A stretch of 64,000 nt of DNA from Brienomyrus brachyistius (Eukaryota; Chordata; Actinopteri; Osteoglossiformes; Mormyridae), in NCBI RefSeq assembly GCF_023856365.1, contig NC_064537.1, forward strand, positions 6,059,829-6,123,828, written 5' to 3'. Under the pieces are notes generated by a model that worked only from the letters and a program-made list of their open reading frames with translations, made no database searches and had not been told where the DNA came from. The translations under genes and the position numbers were made by a program. Below, piece after piece: positions 29,628 to 40,237 of the stretch. Position 1 is the first letter of the stretch; each line of letters begins with the position of its first letter.

Positions 29628-30358
29628 ACTTCCTCACAGAGAATAAGGATTTCACATTATTATTTATCCTGGAGTTGAGTGTATCTGTTCATTTTTTGAC
29701 ATTCAGTTGAAGTTGTAAAAAACCAACTTATTAGACATTTATAAATTCAAAAATTACAATATTTAAAATTCTTAAAACAGTGACTTTCTCCTATCGCCAC
29801 ACTTACGAGCAGCAATACTTTAAAATTGTAACCTCTGCAGCCAAGTGACCAGAGATGGTCATACTTTACCCGCTGTGGGGTGATGAGGATGGGCGCTGTG
29901 ACTCTGTCCCAAACCATCACTTCTAATTTCAGGGTCTGTATAATGACTGTCTGAGCTTTGCTCCAGGCTCAGCCATGTTTGCTGTTGTTCTGGACAGGAT
30001 GTACAGCTGCTGTGAACCTCCCTGTAATCTGTCAGCTAGATTTTCAGTTCCTGTTTTAATTCTGAGCTGTGTCTCATGGCCCCTAGTCCACTGGAGACCC
30101 CTTTCCTGGTCTGGTTCCACACTTTTCCTTGTATCCTGTGACCATCAGCCCTCCTCACTTGAGTCCTGCCTCACAGAACTTGTTCCCCAGCCGTTTGACC
30201 CCTCAGAAGCCCAAAGCCTGGTTGGCTGCCTGTTTCCCACAGTGTGGCTTTTGCCAAAGGACTAAGGGACTGTCATTACTGTGCTCGACAGTGACAGTGA
30301 CAGGAGAGACTGCAGGGCTTTACAGAACCTTCAGCTCTGAGGGTCCCTCAGGATGTCG
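29628..30358. other. V12 3' flank, partly duplicated after V13
   Basis: 29,850-30,030 (CGCTGTGGGGTGATGAGGAT to GTGAACCTCCCTGT) recurs at 32,345-32,512 after V13. No gene recognised. Confidence 0.55.
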
Positions 30359-30510
30359 GAGGCAGTGTGTGGCTCAGTGGGTTATGATTGTACTCATGAT
30401 CAGATGGTCACTGGTTTAATCATGTGATCAGCAGAGTGATGTCACTGAGGGCCCCTGAGCAAGAGCCTTAACCCTCCGGTGTCCAGCAATTGTCTGATCC
30501 TGCTTTATGA
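30359..30510 (+). mobile_element. Probable tRNA-derived SINE (second family), diverged
   Basis: GGCAGTGTGTGGCTCAGTGG resembles an A box. CCTGAGCAAGAGCCTTAACC and CAGCAATTGTCTGATCCTGC correspond to the body of the element at 11,588. The B box is weak. Confidence 0.5.
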
Positions 30511-30712
30511 AAAAGGTCTTTTACTTTGAATAGAAGCAGTTGCTAAATAAACCAAGTATAAGTACATCTGTGTCAAAACTTTATTAAAATACATTCCATT
30601 GAGGGTATTTTTTGAAGAATGCAGTATATTGACATATTCAAGTAAAGCAACTAAAAAAGATGAATTGCCCAGCTGAATGGTGTCAAAAAGTTATCAAAAT
30701 AAAATGCAATCA

Positions 30713-30781
30713 ATGCAGTTCCAGCCAGAACCACAAGATGTCCTCAGAGTGACAGTAAATGCAGGCAGCAGAGGGACACAA
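30713..30781 (+). repeat. Recurrent family A 5' block, copy before V13
   Basis: GCAGTTCCAGCCAGAACCAC to GCAGCAGAGGGACAC; 0.94 kb before the V13 leader, or ~0.6 kb without the SINE at 30,981. Confidence 0.65.
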
Positions 30782-30980
30782 ACATTACAGTGATACTCAT
30801 TTTCAACAGCAACTATGTTACATTTGTCTTGTGAATCATTGCCTGATTTATGTAATATGACTGATAAAGTTTTAAATATGACCAGTTTCATACATATATA
30901 TGATTCTATTTGTTGAAAACTGAGTAACTGACTTAGTAAAGGAATATAAGAAAATAACTTTGCACAACAGACAATAACAT

Positions 30981-31330
30981 CCATCCATTTTCCGAACTGA
31001 TTATCCTACTGGGTCACGGGGGGTCCAGAGCCTATCCCAGAAGCAATGGGCACGAGGCAGGGAACAGACCAGGATGGGGGGCCAGCCCATCGCAGGGCAC
31101 ACTCACACACCATTCACTCTCGCATGCACACCTACGGGCAATTTAGTAACTCCGATTAGCCTCAGCATGTTTTTGGACTGTGGGGGGAAACCGGAGTACC
31201 CGGAGGAAACCCCACGATGACATGGGGAGAACATGCAAACTCCACACACATGTGACCGAGGCAGGGACTCGAACCCGGGTCCCGGAGGTGTGAAGCAACA
31301 GTGCTAACCACTGCACCACCATGCCACCCC
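30981..31330 (-). mobile_element. Full-length GGAT-tailed SINE with ~12-bp target duplication
   Basis: Reverse orientation: CCATCCATTTTCCG tail side to CACCACCATGCCACCCC head, with A box (complement of CTAACCACTGCACCACC) and B box (GACTCGAACCCGGG). AGACAATAACAT (30,969-30,980) and AGACAACAACAT (31,331-31,342) flank it. The paralogous flank of V6 near 14,630 is an empty site (CACAATAACATAAATTAATT). Confidence 0.93.
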
Positions 31331-31656
31331 AGACAACAACATAAATTAATTAAATAAAATCTATTCCCTATTAATGAATTTTATTTATTTTTTTTTCTCT
31401 GTAGAATTTTGATTTTACAAAAAGTGTTATTATTTCTAGACTCCATGGCACATGAACTATTTGTATATTTATGTTTTACATATTAAATTAATCTGATTAT
31501 CATGTGACCACACCCACTACCTGCCTGGCAGAGGAGGATCCTGTACAAACCTGCCACAGCTTTTAAAGGAGCCAGTGTCAGTGTGTGACAGAGAGCAGCA
31601 GTCACTGGGACTCAGTGTGTACTTTACCTCAGTGCTCCTCCCTCTGTCCTGCAGCC

Positions 31657-32102
31657 ATGAAGCTCCTACCAGCCCTGCTCACCCTCACAGCACTGGCTCT
31701 CTCAGGTCCCTGTCTCTCTCCTCTCTGTCTCTCTTTCTCTCTGCATCTTTCTTTGTGCTCATCTAAAAGTCTGCTCTACCTCTTTATTTACAGGTGTGAA
31801 GACTGAGATTGTACTGACTGAGTCTGAACCAGCGGTGAAGAGACCAGGAGAATCAAACAGACTGACATGTACAGCCTCTGGGTTCCCACTCAGTAGCTAT
31901 TACATGAACTGGATCAGACAGGCTCCTGGGAAGGGACTGGAGTGGATTGCTAGAATTGACCCTGCCGATAACAGAAAATGGCATTCCCAGTCTATTCAGG
32001 GCAGATTCACCATCTCTTGTGACAACAACAAGAAGGAAGTGTATTTACAGATGAACAGCCTGAAAGCTGAAGACACGGCTGTGTACTACTGTGCCAGAGA
32101 GT
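31657..32102 (+). CDS. IGHV: IGHV segment V13 (family A), open, with extra Cys in FR3
   Basis: Leader exon 31657-31705 ([16 protein letters not shown] plus one base), donor GTCCCT, acceptor TTTACAG, V exon 31794-32102. Frame: [20 protein letters not shown]. Cys23, Trp41 (NWIRQ) and Cys104 (YYCARE) are present. CDR1 is GFPLSSYY and CDR2 is IDPADNRK, both unlike the Ser/Gly-rich CDRs of relatives. FR3 reads [15 protein letters not shown]: the conserved Arg of TISRD is Cys, giving an odd third cysteine that could disturb folding or pair with a CDR3 cysteine. The 5' flank matches V6. RSS at 32103. Coding potential is intact; function is uncertain because of that residue. Confidence 0.9.
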
Positions 32103-32140
32103 CACAGTGATGGGGGCTGTGGGGAAGCCGTACAAATACT
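32103..32140 (+). other. V13 recombination signal (22-bp spacer)
   Basis: CACAGTG 32103-32109, 22-bp spacer, ACAAATACT 32132-32140. Confidence 0.85.
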
Positions 32141-32883
32141 ACTTCCTCACAGAGAATAAGGATGTTATTTCTATTATATTTATCTGTTAATTTTTTGACA
32201 TTCAGATGAGGTTGTAAAAAACTAAATTATTAGAAATAAAAATTGAAAAAAATACAATATTTCAAATTCATTAATACAGAGGCTTTCTCCACATTTAAGA
32301 GCAATAATACTTAAAAATTGTAAGTTTTGCAGTCAAATGACCACTGATACTTTTCCCGCTGTGGGGTGATGAGGATGGGCGCTGTGACTCTGTCCCAAAC
32401 CATCACTTCTAATTTCAGGGTCTGTATAATGACTGTCTGAGCTTTGCTCCAGGCTCAGCCATGTTTGCTGTTGTTCTCGACAGGATGTACAGCCGCTGTG
32501 AACCTCCCTGTGGTGAGAATAGTGATGTTACTCTTGGACCCTTAAACAAGCCCATAAATCTCTTATTACTCCTGCAATTGTCTGACCCAGCTTTCTCGAA
32601 AACATGTGTGGCTTTGAGTAAAAGCAGCTGCTAAATAAAGAGAATGTAAGCACATCCGTGTTAAACTTCAAATAAATATATATTCCTTTGAGTGAACTTT
32701 GTGGAAGAATGCAGTTCATTCACTTCTTCAGTAAAAGAATATAAAAATATATGGCAAAAGAAATCTGGATGGATTGTTACTGTGGAATGAAAATTGCATC
32801 GGTCTACTTTTTGAAAATTGCGACATGTTACTATAGATTTAATACGCCAATTCTCCTCTGTCTACTGAATTTACCATCGAAAT
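32141..32883. other. V13 3' flank
   Basis: Contains the second copy of the V12/V13 downstream duplication (32,345-32,512). Otherwise AT-rich, no gene. Confidence 0.5.
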
Positions 32884-33443
32884 CCATCCATTTTCAGTAA
32901 CTGCTTGTCCTATGGGGCATTTGGAGCTCAAATCTCAGAGGCTACAGGTGCAGGGCAGGGAACAACCCAGCAGGGGTACCAACCCAAGACAGGGCATCAA
33001 CCCAAGACAGGGCATCAACCCATCGCAGGGCACCAACCCAAGACAGGGCCTCAACCCATCGCAGGGCACCAACCCAAGACAGGGCTTCAACCCATCGCAG
33101 GGCACCAACCCAAGACAGGGCCTCAACCCATCGCAGGGCACCAACCCAAGACAGGGAATCGACCCATCGCAGGACACCAATCCAAGACAGGGCATCGACC
33201 TATTGCAGGGCACCAACCCAAGACAGGGAATCGGCCCATCGCAGGACACCAATCCAAGACAGGGCATCGACCTATTGCAGGGCACCAACCCAAGACAGGG
33301 AATCGACCCATCGCAGGACACCAATCCAAGACAGGGCACCGACCTATCTCAGGGCACATCCACACACCTACAAACAATTTGGTGACTCTAATTAACCCCC
33401 CCATGTCATCGTGGGGTTTCCTCTGCTTTCCCCCCACAGTCCA
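32884..33443 (-). mobile_element. Rearranged SINE containing an internal minisatellite
   Basis: Begins as a reverse-orientation GGAT-tailed SINE (ATCCATCCATTTTCAGTAAC, GGGCAGGGAACAACCCAG), is interrupted by the 18-bp array, resumes with CACCTACAAACAATTTGGTG, then from about 33,400 switches to forward-orientation SINE sequence (CCATGTCATCGTGGGGTTTC to CCCCACAGTCCAATTG). It is therefore a partly inverted copy. Confidence 0.75.
32979..33356. repeat. 18-bp minisatellite, about 21 copies
   Basis: Alternating units CAACCCAAGACAGGGCAT and CAACCCATCGCAGGGCAC. The second type is the SINE's own CAGCCCATCGCAGGGCAC, so the array grew from inside the SINE. The long open frames across it (e.g. HQPKTG repeats) are by-products. 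Confidence 0.93.
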
Positions 33444-34471
33444 ATTGTCAAGACAAACAGGTCAAATTCCAAGCAGATGTGGCCTTGAAAGACTATTTTA
33501 AAGGAGCTGACGCTGCCACTTTCTGCTTCCGAATGGTCCTGGAGACAGTGTTCAGGTCTGAGGAAAATAGTCCTGTACATTTTGACCATGTTCAGCTCCA
33601 CATACAGCTGTGAGGCAACTTCTCCACAATGAACATTATCGAGTCGAAATATCATTCTAGGCTCACGAGTGAGAACCTGCACGTATGTATGAGAATGGCC
33701 CTGTCACCATTCCAGACCAGATTTAAAATCCTGGCAGGACAAGCTAAAGTTCACTGGGATACAGGAGGAAAGAAAGTGAAAAGGAGATATTAAAGCTGTT
33801 CAGTTGTTTAGTTGTGTTAAGATTGTTTATAATAAAATTAGTAGAAACTGTTAAGATGTGAAATAATGTTCCGGACCTTTGCTCGAGGAAGTTTTCCATA
33901 ACTGGACCTCTTTGAATTTTAATTGAATACCCCTGATATACCGTATAAAATGTGGGCTACATTAAACTGAAGATGTCCCATTGTTCTAGCAATAGTTAGC
34001 TAGCCAAAGGCACACAGTAATCTTACTATCTGGTGTTAGCACTAGCTACAGGGCTTGAAATTCATTTTTCACAATGGGGAGAATTCCCCTATTATGAGTA
34101 GCACAGGGTGAGGAATTTTATATTTTCAGGGCGCAGGGCTGCAATAAAAAGAAAAGAAAATCCTGCATGGATTCAATAACCATGTGATTTTTAGTGGAAT
34201 CCGCTTCCCTGTTTGTCTTGACAAACCCTGCTTGGTTACTGGCACCTGGGTGGAAATAGCATCTGCCGACATTAAATCCTCATGTAAACATAGTATATTT
34301 ATACCTATCTAACAGCAAACCTATTTTGCATCCACTTGTATACATAGTGAAATATGTAAATTAGACTTTTAAAAAATTATTTTAAATTATACAATTTATA
34401 TACTTCATCTTCAGGGCTGAGGATGATATTAAATCTCTTAAGCAGAGCACTTTATGTAGGGAAGTACGACC
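33444..34471. other. Intergenic, nothing recognised
   Basis: No gene or known repeat recognised. Homology with the V9psi upstream region begins near 34,450. Confidence 0.4.
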
Positions 34472-34546
34472 AACTGCATTTATAAAGAGGCTCCTTCAAC
34501 CCCCCAGGGAGGTAAACAAATTCACCCACCTGCCCGTCATATAAAT
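34472..34546 (+). promoter_or_regulatory. V14 promoter: weak octamer and TATA
   Basis: AACTGCAT (34,472; 6 of 8 reverse octamer) and TATAAAT (34,540-34,546), in the layout of V9psi. Confidence 0.5.
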
Positions 34547-34604
34547 GAGGTTCCTCTAAACACACAGACTTCAGCATCAAATCAGCCAAAGACTTTGTGT
34601 TACA

Positions 34605-35085
34605 ATGGAAGCTCTGAGAGTCCTGATACTTTTAATGCCTTTATTTTCATGTAAGATAACGACCTTCTAGAAGATATATAGTTTGCATAGTAATATACAA
34701 TCATATGCTGTATTCACAGCATGTTACTGCATTTAAAATGACTTCTGATTAAACATGTTAATTCTTTACAGGTGCACGGTGTAATATTGAATTCTCTCAG
34801 CCAGTTTCTATGACTGTTAAACCAGGAGAGTCTCTGACCATCTCCTGTAAGGTCTCTGGATACTCAGTGACTGATAACAGCTATGCCACAGGCTGGATTC
34901 GACAGCCTGCAGGGAAAACTCTGGAGTGGATCACACATATCTGGGGAGGTGGGACCATTCGTTTTAAGGAGTCTCTTAAAAGCAGATTCAGCATCTCGAA
35001 AGACTCCTCTAGCAGCACAGTGTCCTTACAAGGACAGAGCCTGCAGGCTGAAGACACAGCTGTGTACTACTGTGCTCGATACAGA
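34605..35085 (+). CDS. IGHV: IGHV segment V14 (family B), intact, variant heptamer
   Basis: Leader exon 34605-34650 (MEALRVLILLMPLFS plus one base), donor GTAAGA, acceptor TTTACAG, V exon 34772-35085. Frame: CARCNIEFSQPVSMTVKPG. Cys23, Trp41 (GWIRQP) and Cys104 (YYCARY) are present with no stop. CDR1 is GYSVTDNSYA and CDR2 is IWGGGTI. FR3 is [17 protein letters not shown] (Lys for the common Arg). Leader and promoter are shared with V9psi, but the V exons have diverged. The nonamer is perfect; the heptamer carries one substitution, which may lower usage. Expected to encode a sound VH domain. Confidence 0.93.
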
Positions 35086-35124
35086 CACAGCGAGAGGATG
35101 TAATGAGAGGTTGGTACAAAAACC
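35086..35124 (+). other. V14 recombination signal (CACAGCG heptamer, perfect nonamer)
   Basis: CACAGCG 35086-35092, 23-bp spacer, ACAAAAACC 35116-35124, the only perfect nonamer in the window. Confidence 0.88.
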
Positions 35125-36283
35125 TGACCATCTGTGACTGTCTCAGTTGCTGTCATTCAAATCCCCCAAAAAGTTACATATAGGTCAATTCTGTTGTTTC
35201 AGTAACGGCCACAGTGTCCCCTTCAGACATTAAGGCAATCCCAGCATTATCGATGTGGAACTTAGACTCAAACTGGAAAACGAAATGCCTCAGGGCGCAG
35301 AAAGCTTTGTATGAATTAGTCTTTTCATGCAACCTCTTTAAGCTAAAATTTAATTGAAATATTATAAATACATAGCATTTTATCTGTGTTATGGATGTGA
35401 AATCAAACAAACCACTGCGTGTAACTGCCGTTCAGCTTAATTACATTTATCAAGGTTTCCCTCTGCGATACAAAACACGTCATTAGTTGAACTGGTGCCT
35501 CCAAATTGCCCATTGTGTGAGAGTGTCTGTCCTGTGATAGTCTGGTATCTTACTGGATGTCTTCTGACTTATACCCTGTGATTCCTGGAAAGGTCTCTAG
35601 GTGCATTCTGACATTATACTCAACAACTGGTATGGAAGTTACATGGATGGTAGCATGTGCAATTGCAATTCAAGCCATAAGATGTCCTCAGTTTCCAAGT
35701 AAAATCAAACTGTACGACAGAATGCACACTGGAATCACTAGCCAGTAGCAAAATGTATTACATGTATATTATATTCATAAACTGTTCGAAATACCATGTG
35801 TAAATATTTACATGCATTTTAGAGGGTATTAAAGATGTGTATATTTGCGTTTCATATGTCGTACAATCAGTTCAAATCTAAAGAAAAATTATATTTATCT
35901 TGCAAGAAACTAAAAATTTCAAATTAATTTGAAGAGTATTGTGATCTATATATATATGGACATTTTTAAGAATTTCTCTTATTAGTGTCACGAAATAAAT
36001 ATCTACACTCCTTTAAATCGCTTCATAGTCTATGGCCATTATAAACAAAATTGTCCGGAGTTAATATATATTTATAGAAACCTTTACTTTTAGTTTCTGA
36101 AAACTAAATTAGTTGGTTTTGAATGTGAACACTGTCCGCTCCTTCATGGACCCCTCCTCCAACGAGAGGAGGATCCTGTACAAACCTGCCACAGCTTTTA
36201 AAGGAGCCAGTGTCAGTGTGTGACAGAGAGCAGCAGTCACTGGGACTACTTTACCTCAGTGCTCCTCCCTCTGTCCTGCAGCC
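35125..36283. other. Intergenic, V15psi 5' flank
   Basis: Degenerate family A block at 35,662-35,712. The family A promoter/5' UTR resumes near 36,165 with a 10-bp deletion (CTGGGACTACTTTACC). No gene. Confidence 0.5.
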
Positions 36284-36623
36284 ATGAAGCTCCTACCAGC
36301 CCTGCTCACCCTCACAGCACTGGCTCTCTCAGGTCCCTGTCTCTCTCCTCTCTGTCTCTCTTTCTCTCTGCATCTTTCTTTCTGCTCATCTAAAAGTCTG
36401 CTCTACCTCTTTATTTACAGGTGTGGAGGCTCAGATTGTACTGACTGAGTCTGAACCAGTGGTGAAGAGACCAGGAGAATCACACAGGCTGACATGTACA
36501 GCCTCTGGGTTCACATTCAGTAGCTATCATATGCACTGGGTCAGACAGGCTCCTGGGAAGGGACTGGAGTGGGTCGCTTATATTAGTAGTGGCAGCAGCT
36601 ATATTTACTACTCCCAGTCTGTT
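36284..36623 (+). pseudogene. IGHV: IGHV pseudogene V15psi (family A), truncated before FR3
   Basis: Leader exon 36284-36332 and donor are normal. V exon from 36421: [20 protein letters not shown], Cys23, Trp41 (HWVRQ), CDR1 [11 protein letters not shown]2 ISSGSSYI. After YYSQSV (about 36,623) homology ends abruptly and unrelated AT-rich DNA follows. FR3, Cys104 and the RSS are absent, and they do not reappear after the SINE at 36,894. It cannot rearrange; promoter, leader and splice sites could still give a sterile transcript. Confidence 0.95.
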
Positions 36624-36893
36624 ACAATTTGGAAAATTGTAATTAATGCAAACTGAACAATGAAAAATGTATATTTATGAAATTGTTTGTGTTTCTTTTA
36701 CATTCACCTGCATAAATTAGTTGTGCATTTGAATAATTTGAAAGAGAAAAATCATACAGAAAAATCCACTTTTTGGCAACTAAAATAGACGAGGCGACAC
36801 ACCAGGTTGTTACCGCAAGATAATCAAAAGGAAAATATGGAAAAGAAAGAACAATATTTTCGGCAAATGACAGAACCCAAGCTGAGCAGAAAT

Positions 36894-37252
36894 TCCATCC
36901 ATCCATCCATTTTCTTAACCGCTTATCCTACTGGGTGACGGGGGGTCCGGAGCCTATCCCGGAAGAAATGGGCATGAGGCAGGGAACAACCCAGGATGGA
37001 GGGCCAGCCCATCACAGGGCACAGTCACACACCATTCATTCACATACGCACTCCTACAGGCAATTTAGTAACTCCAATTAGACTCAGCATGTCCTTGGAC
37101 TGTGGGGGGAAACCGGAGTACCCGGAGGAAACCCCACGACGACATGGGGAGAACATGCAAACTCCGCACACATGTGACCCAGGCGGAGACTCGAACCCGG
37201 GTCCCAGAGGTGTGAGGCAACAGTGCTAAATACTGCACCACCATGCCGCCCC
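36894..37252 (-). mobile_element. Full-length GGAT-tailed SINE with perfect 12-bp target duplication
   Basis: Reverse-orientation SINE from TCCATCCATCCATCC to CACCACCATGCCGCCCC. CTGAGCAGAAAT flanks it at 36,882-36,893 and 37,253-37,264. A and B boxes are recognisable. Confidence 0.95.
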
Positions 37253-37682
37253 CTGAGCAGAAATGAACAATAAAATCTGTCAGGAGAAAAAGCAGAAACA
37301 TAAAGGAGCAGCATTTAGTGGAGGCTAATGCTAATGAGACAGATCTCAGGAAGGAGTAAGAAAAGTGCAACGCAGGTGAAAAGTTTGATGTAACCTGCAG
37401 GTGGCGATAGTGTATATCACATTGCTGCATGTTTAACTAATAGCACATGATCGTTATGTGAATGACGCCATCATGGTCTTTATGAGCTCCCACACCTCAG
37501 AGTTTATATATTAATCACTTCCTACAGGGCACCAACAAACGGCTTATGCAAAGGTACAAAATGGCTGCATAGAACATGGAGAAGTCCTGGTCCTGCCAGT
37601 TAGAGTAGCTGTGTGACATTCACAAACGACTGGTTCATAGGGAGCAGGTTCCTTACAAGAACTGTACTCTTGAACACTGTGC

Positions 37683-37916
37683 GGCATGTTCTCCGCATGT
37701 CGTCGTGGTACTCCGGTTTCCCCCCACAGTCCAAAAACATACTTAGGCTAATTGGAGTTACGAAATTTCCCATATGTGTGAGTGAATGGTGTGTGAGTGT
37801 GCCCTGCGATGGGCTGGCCCCCCATCTTGGGTTGTTCCCTGCCCATTGCTTCTGGGATAGGCTCCGGACCCCCTGCGACCCAGTATGATAAGCGGTTTGG
37901 AAAATGGATGGATGGA
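37683..37916 (+). mobile_element. 5'-truncated GGAT-tailed SINE
   Basis: Starts in the body (CATGTTCTCCGCATGTCGTC) and ends GGTTTGGAAAATGGATGGAT. The tRNA-like head is missing. Confidence 0.88.
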
Positions 37917-39904
37917 TAAACCTGGGTCTATTAAAAGAAGGTGATGCTGCCTGAACCACCAACCAAGGCTGGGAGGAAAGGGAGGAACACTAGTCAAAGG
38001 AAGGAAGAAAAACAGCCCACCCTATCTCATGGTCACGGATACAAAAGTCAGGGAGTGTTATGAAGAAGACACCACACTTAAGACCATTGGTTTTATGCAG
38101 TGAATTACACCAGAGAGAGTTTTTGCATTTTAGCTGTGTTATGTAACATTCCTCAGACTTCATTTTAATGTTTTCTTCAGCACAACAAAGTCCCACGGTA
38201 ACAAAAGCGCTGAGGCCAGGATCGTTAAATGCAATGTGGGGAGTGCAGACCAGCTGCGCTGGGGGATCGTGCCCAGTCACGGTAAAAGGCAAACGGGTAA
38301 TTTGTGAATAAGCTCATAATCTAACTACAGCTTCTTGTATTGTGGGAGGCGTGTGTAACCTGATGTTGTTCCACATACCAATATCACTACGTATCAGTAT
38401 CACAAAACAAAATATTAAATGTTAAGATTCTGTCATTCTTAAAATCTGAGTATTTAACATTATGTTCCATAGCGATTTGTGGAGATAAATGCCCTCGGAC
38501 AGTAGCGTTCATTTCACAATTAAGTCTCTTTAAGTCATTGTTTTATGTTATGCAGGATGAATGTGCGATTTTTAATTAATCAACCTTTAAGGGTTATATG
38601 CTTACGGTGTTGTATACTATTCTCGGTGTACAAGTCAATTTATAAAAGTTTGTTCCTCTAATTATAGAATAATATATAGAATAATTATACAAGAGCTATA
38701 ATTATTATGATGTTATTATTTAATTGTGTGGGCCGTGCTGCTTGATCACATTTGACTCCTCGGCACGTGGGACGCTGCCCGTTTGAGAGACGCGGCTTCA
38801 CTTGTTTTCTGCACCAAGATGACGAGGTGGGTTGCCATTCTGCTCCCATTTTATCGGATAATTTATCTTATTATTTAGTATCTGTCAAATTTGCATACAT
38901 TTTAAAATATGTTTGGTGAGGGCTCTGTTGAACAACTCCGCTTTGACCAGAAGGGAGACCACTAGCAGGTTCTGCTTTACTTGTCCCTATATGAGGTGTT
39001 GCGGTGTTAAGCTGATGATGCAGGTGGAGAGGTTTGAACACAGTGTCCCTCCTGAACAGGGCACGTCCCACAAGCTCAATCCCAGCCAAGCAGGCCTGAG
39101 TCCAGCTCTCACTCCCCCGATCCCCAGCAATGTCAACTTGGAAGGGGGTGTTCTGTACGCACAACTGAGACAACCCAGGTGGGGCTCAGCTTATCGGCTG
39201 CACTACCTGAGGCCTGACTCGACCAAGGTTGGCAAAATCGCCTTTAGGTATCACCCACCCTAGTGAGTGTCCAAGCTAGGGCCGTTCTCAGAACTCACCC
39301 TAGACGAGGTCCTGCTCAAAAGTTGTAATGACCGCCTGAGGTACCTGTCAGCCTTGCCCTTAATGAGTCAGTGGGTGCAGCCGGGCTGGCACACTTTTGG
39401 GCGTCCAATTGCTGAGAACTCCCCTTCGGTTCTGACAAACTGTACGATCGCAAGCAGTGACAGCAGAGTCACAGACAAGCTCAACCAACAGAGAGCGAAT
39501 GGTAAGCACCTAGCACAGGAAGAGCTCAACCGATTAGGTCCAGAACGACTCCCTGATGTGATTGTGTATGTAACTGGTTGATTGTTGTTAATAGTGATTG
39601 AACTTCTATGCAAGTCACCTTGTTGGGGGAGAGGGAATGAATGAAAGCATGAAATGAAATAAAACCTAAATTAAATCAAAAAGGTAAAACATAAATCAAA
39701 CCAAATGAATTGTGTTTCTTATTCAATTGTAAACATCAATTAGTTATGCAGCAATAACCAAATTAGATGTTAATGTGTTGTAATCAAATTGATTTAGTTC
39801 GTGAAGTTGATTAATGCTTTCCGGCAAGAACCTGTGTGTCCAATTATGCGTGTTGGTATTACCGCAGTTGACCACCAGAGACCCAACTCAGATGTTATTA
39901 ACCT
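37917..39904. other. Intergenic, no recognised gene
   Basis: Open frames near 38,913-39,581 show no family I know and no gene structure. Possibly old retroelement DNA. Confidence 0.35.
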
Positions 39905-40237
39905 ACTATGGCTGACCACTAGAGGTGCAATTTCAATGGAGTGGAGCTGCTCTGGCTTGCCACTAGAAGTGCAATTTCGAAATGGAGTGGTAGTTCTATG
40001 CCTGACCACTAGAAGCGCGATTTCGTAATGAAGTGGTAGTTCTATGTCTGACCACTAGAGGCGCGATTTCGAAATGGAGTGGTAGTTCTACGTCTGACCA
40101 ATCGAGGCGCGATTTCGAAAGAGTGGTAGTTCTCCGGCTGACCACTAGAGGCGCGATTTCGAAATGGAGTGGTAGTTCTACGTCTGACCACTAGAGGCGC
40201 GATTTCGAAAGAGTGGTAGTTCTACGCCTGACCACTA
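39905..40237. repeat. 41-44-bp tandem array with CTCF-like core
   Basis: About eight units of the form CTGACCACTAGAGGCGCGAT plus TTCGAAATGGAGTGGTAGTT. CCACTAGAGG-CGC is one G short of a CTCF core. Unit lengths vary by small deletions (AAATGGAG/AAAGAG). Confidence 0.85.

Noticed and set aside
31230..31330. tRNA gene suggested by A and B boxes
   Set aside because: The boxes belong to the tRNA-derived SINE head; no cloverleaf with acceptor stem is present.
32905..33501. 198-codon ORF with HQPKTG repeats
   Set aside because: Entirely within a SINE-derived 18-bp tandem array.
37675..37681. CACTGTG heptamer as a possible D-segment 5' RSS
   Set aside because: No nonamer at 12 bp and no second RSS nearby; it lies next to a truncated SINE.
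38913..39581. Two ORFs of 116 and 104 codons
   Set aside because: No recognisable homology or gene structure.
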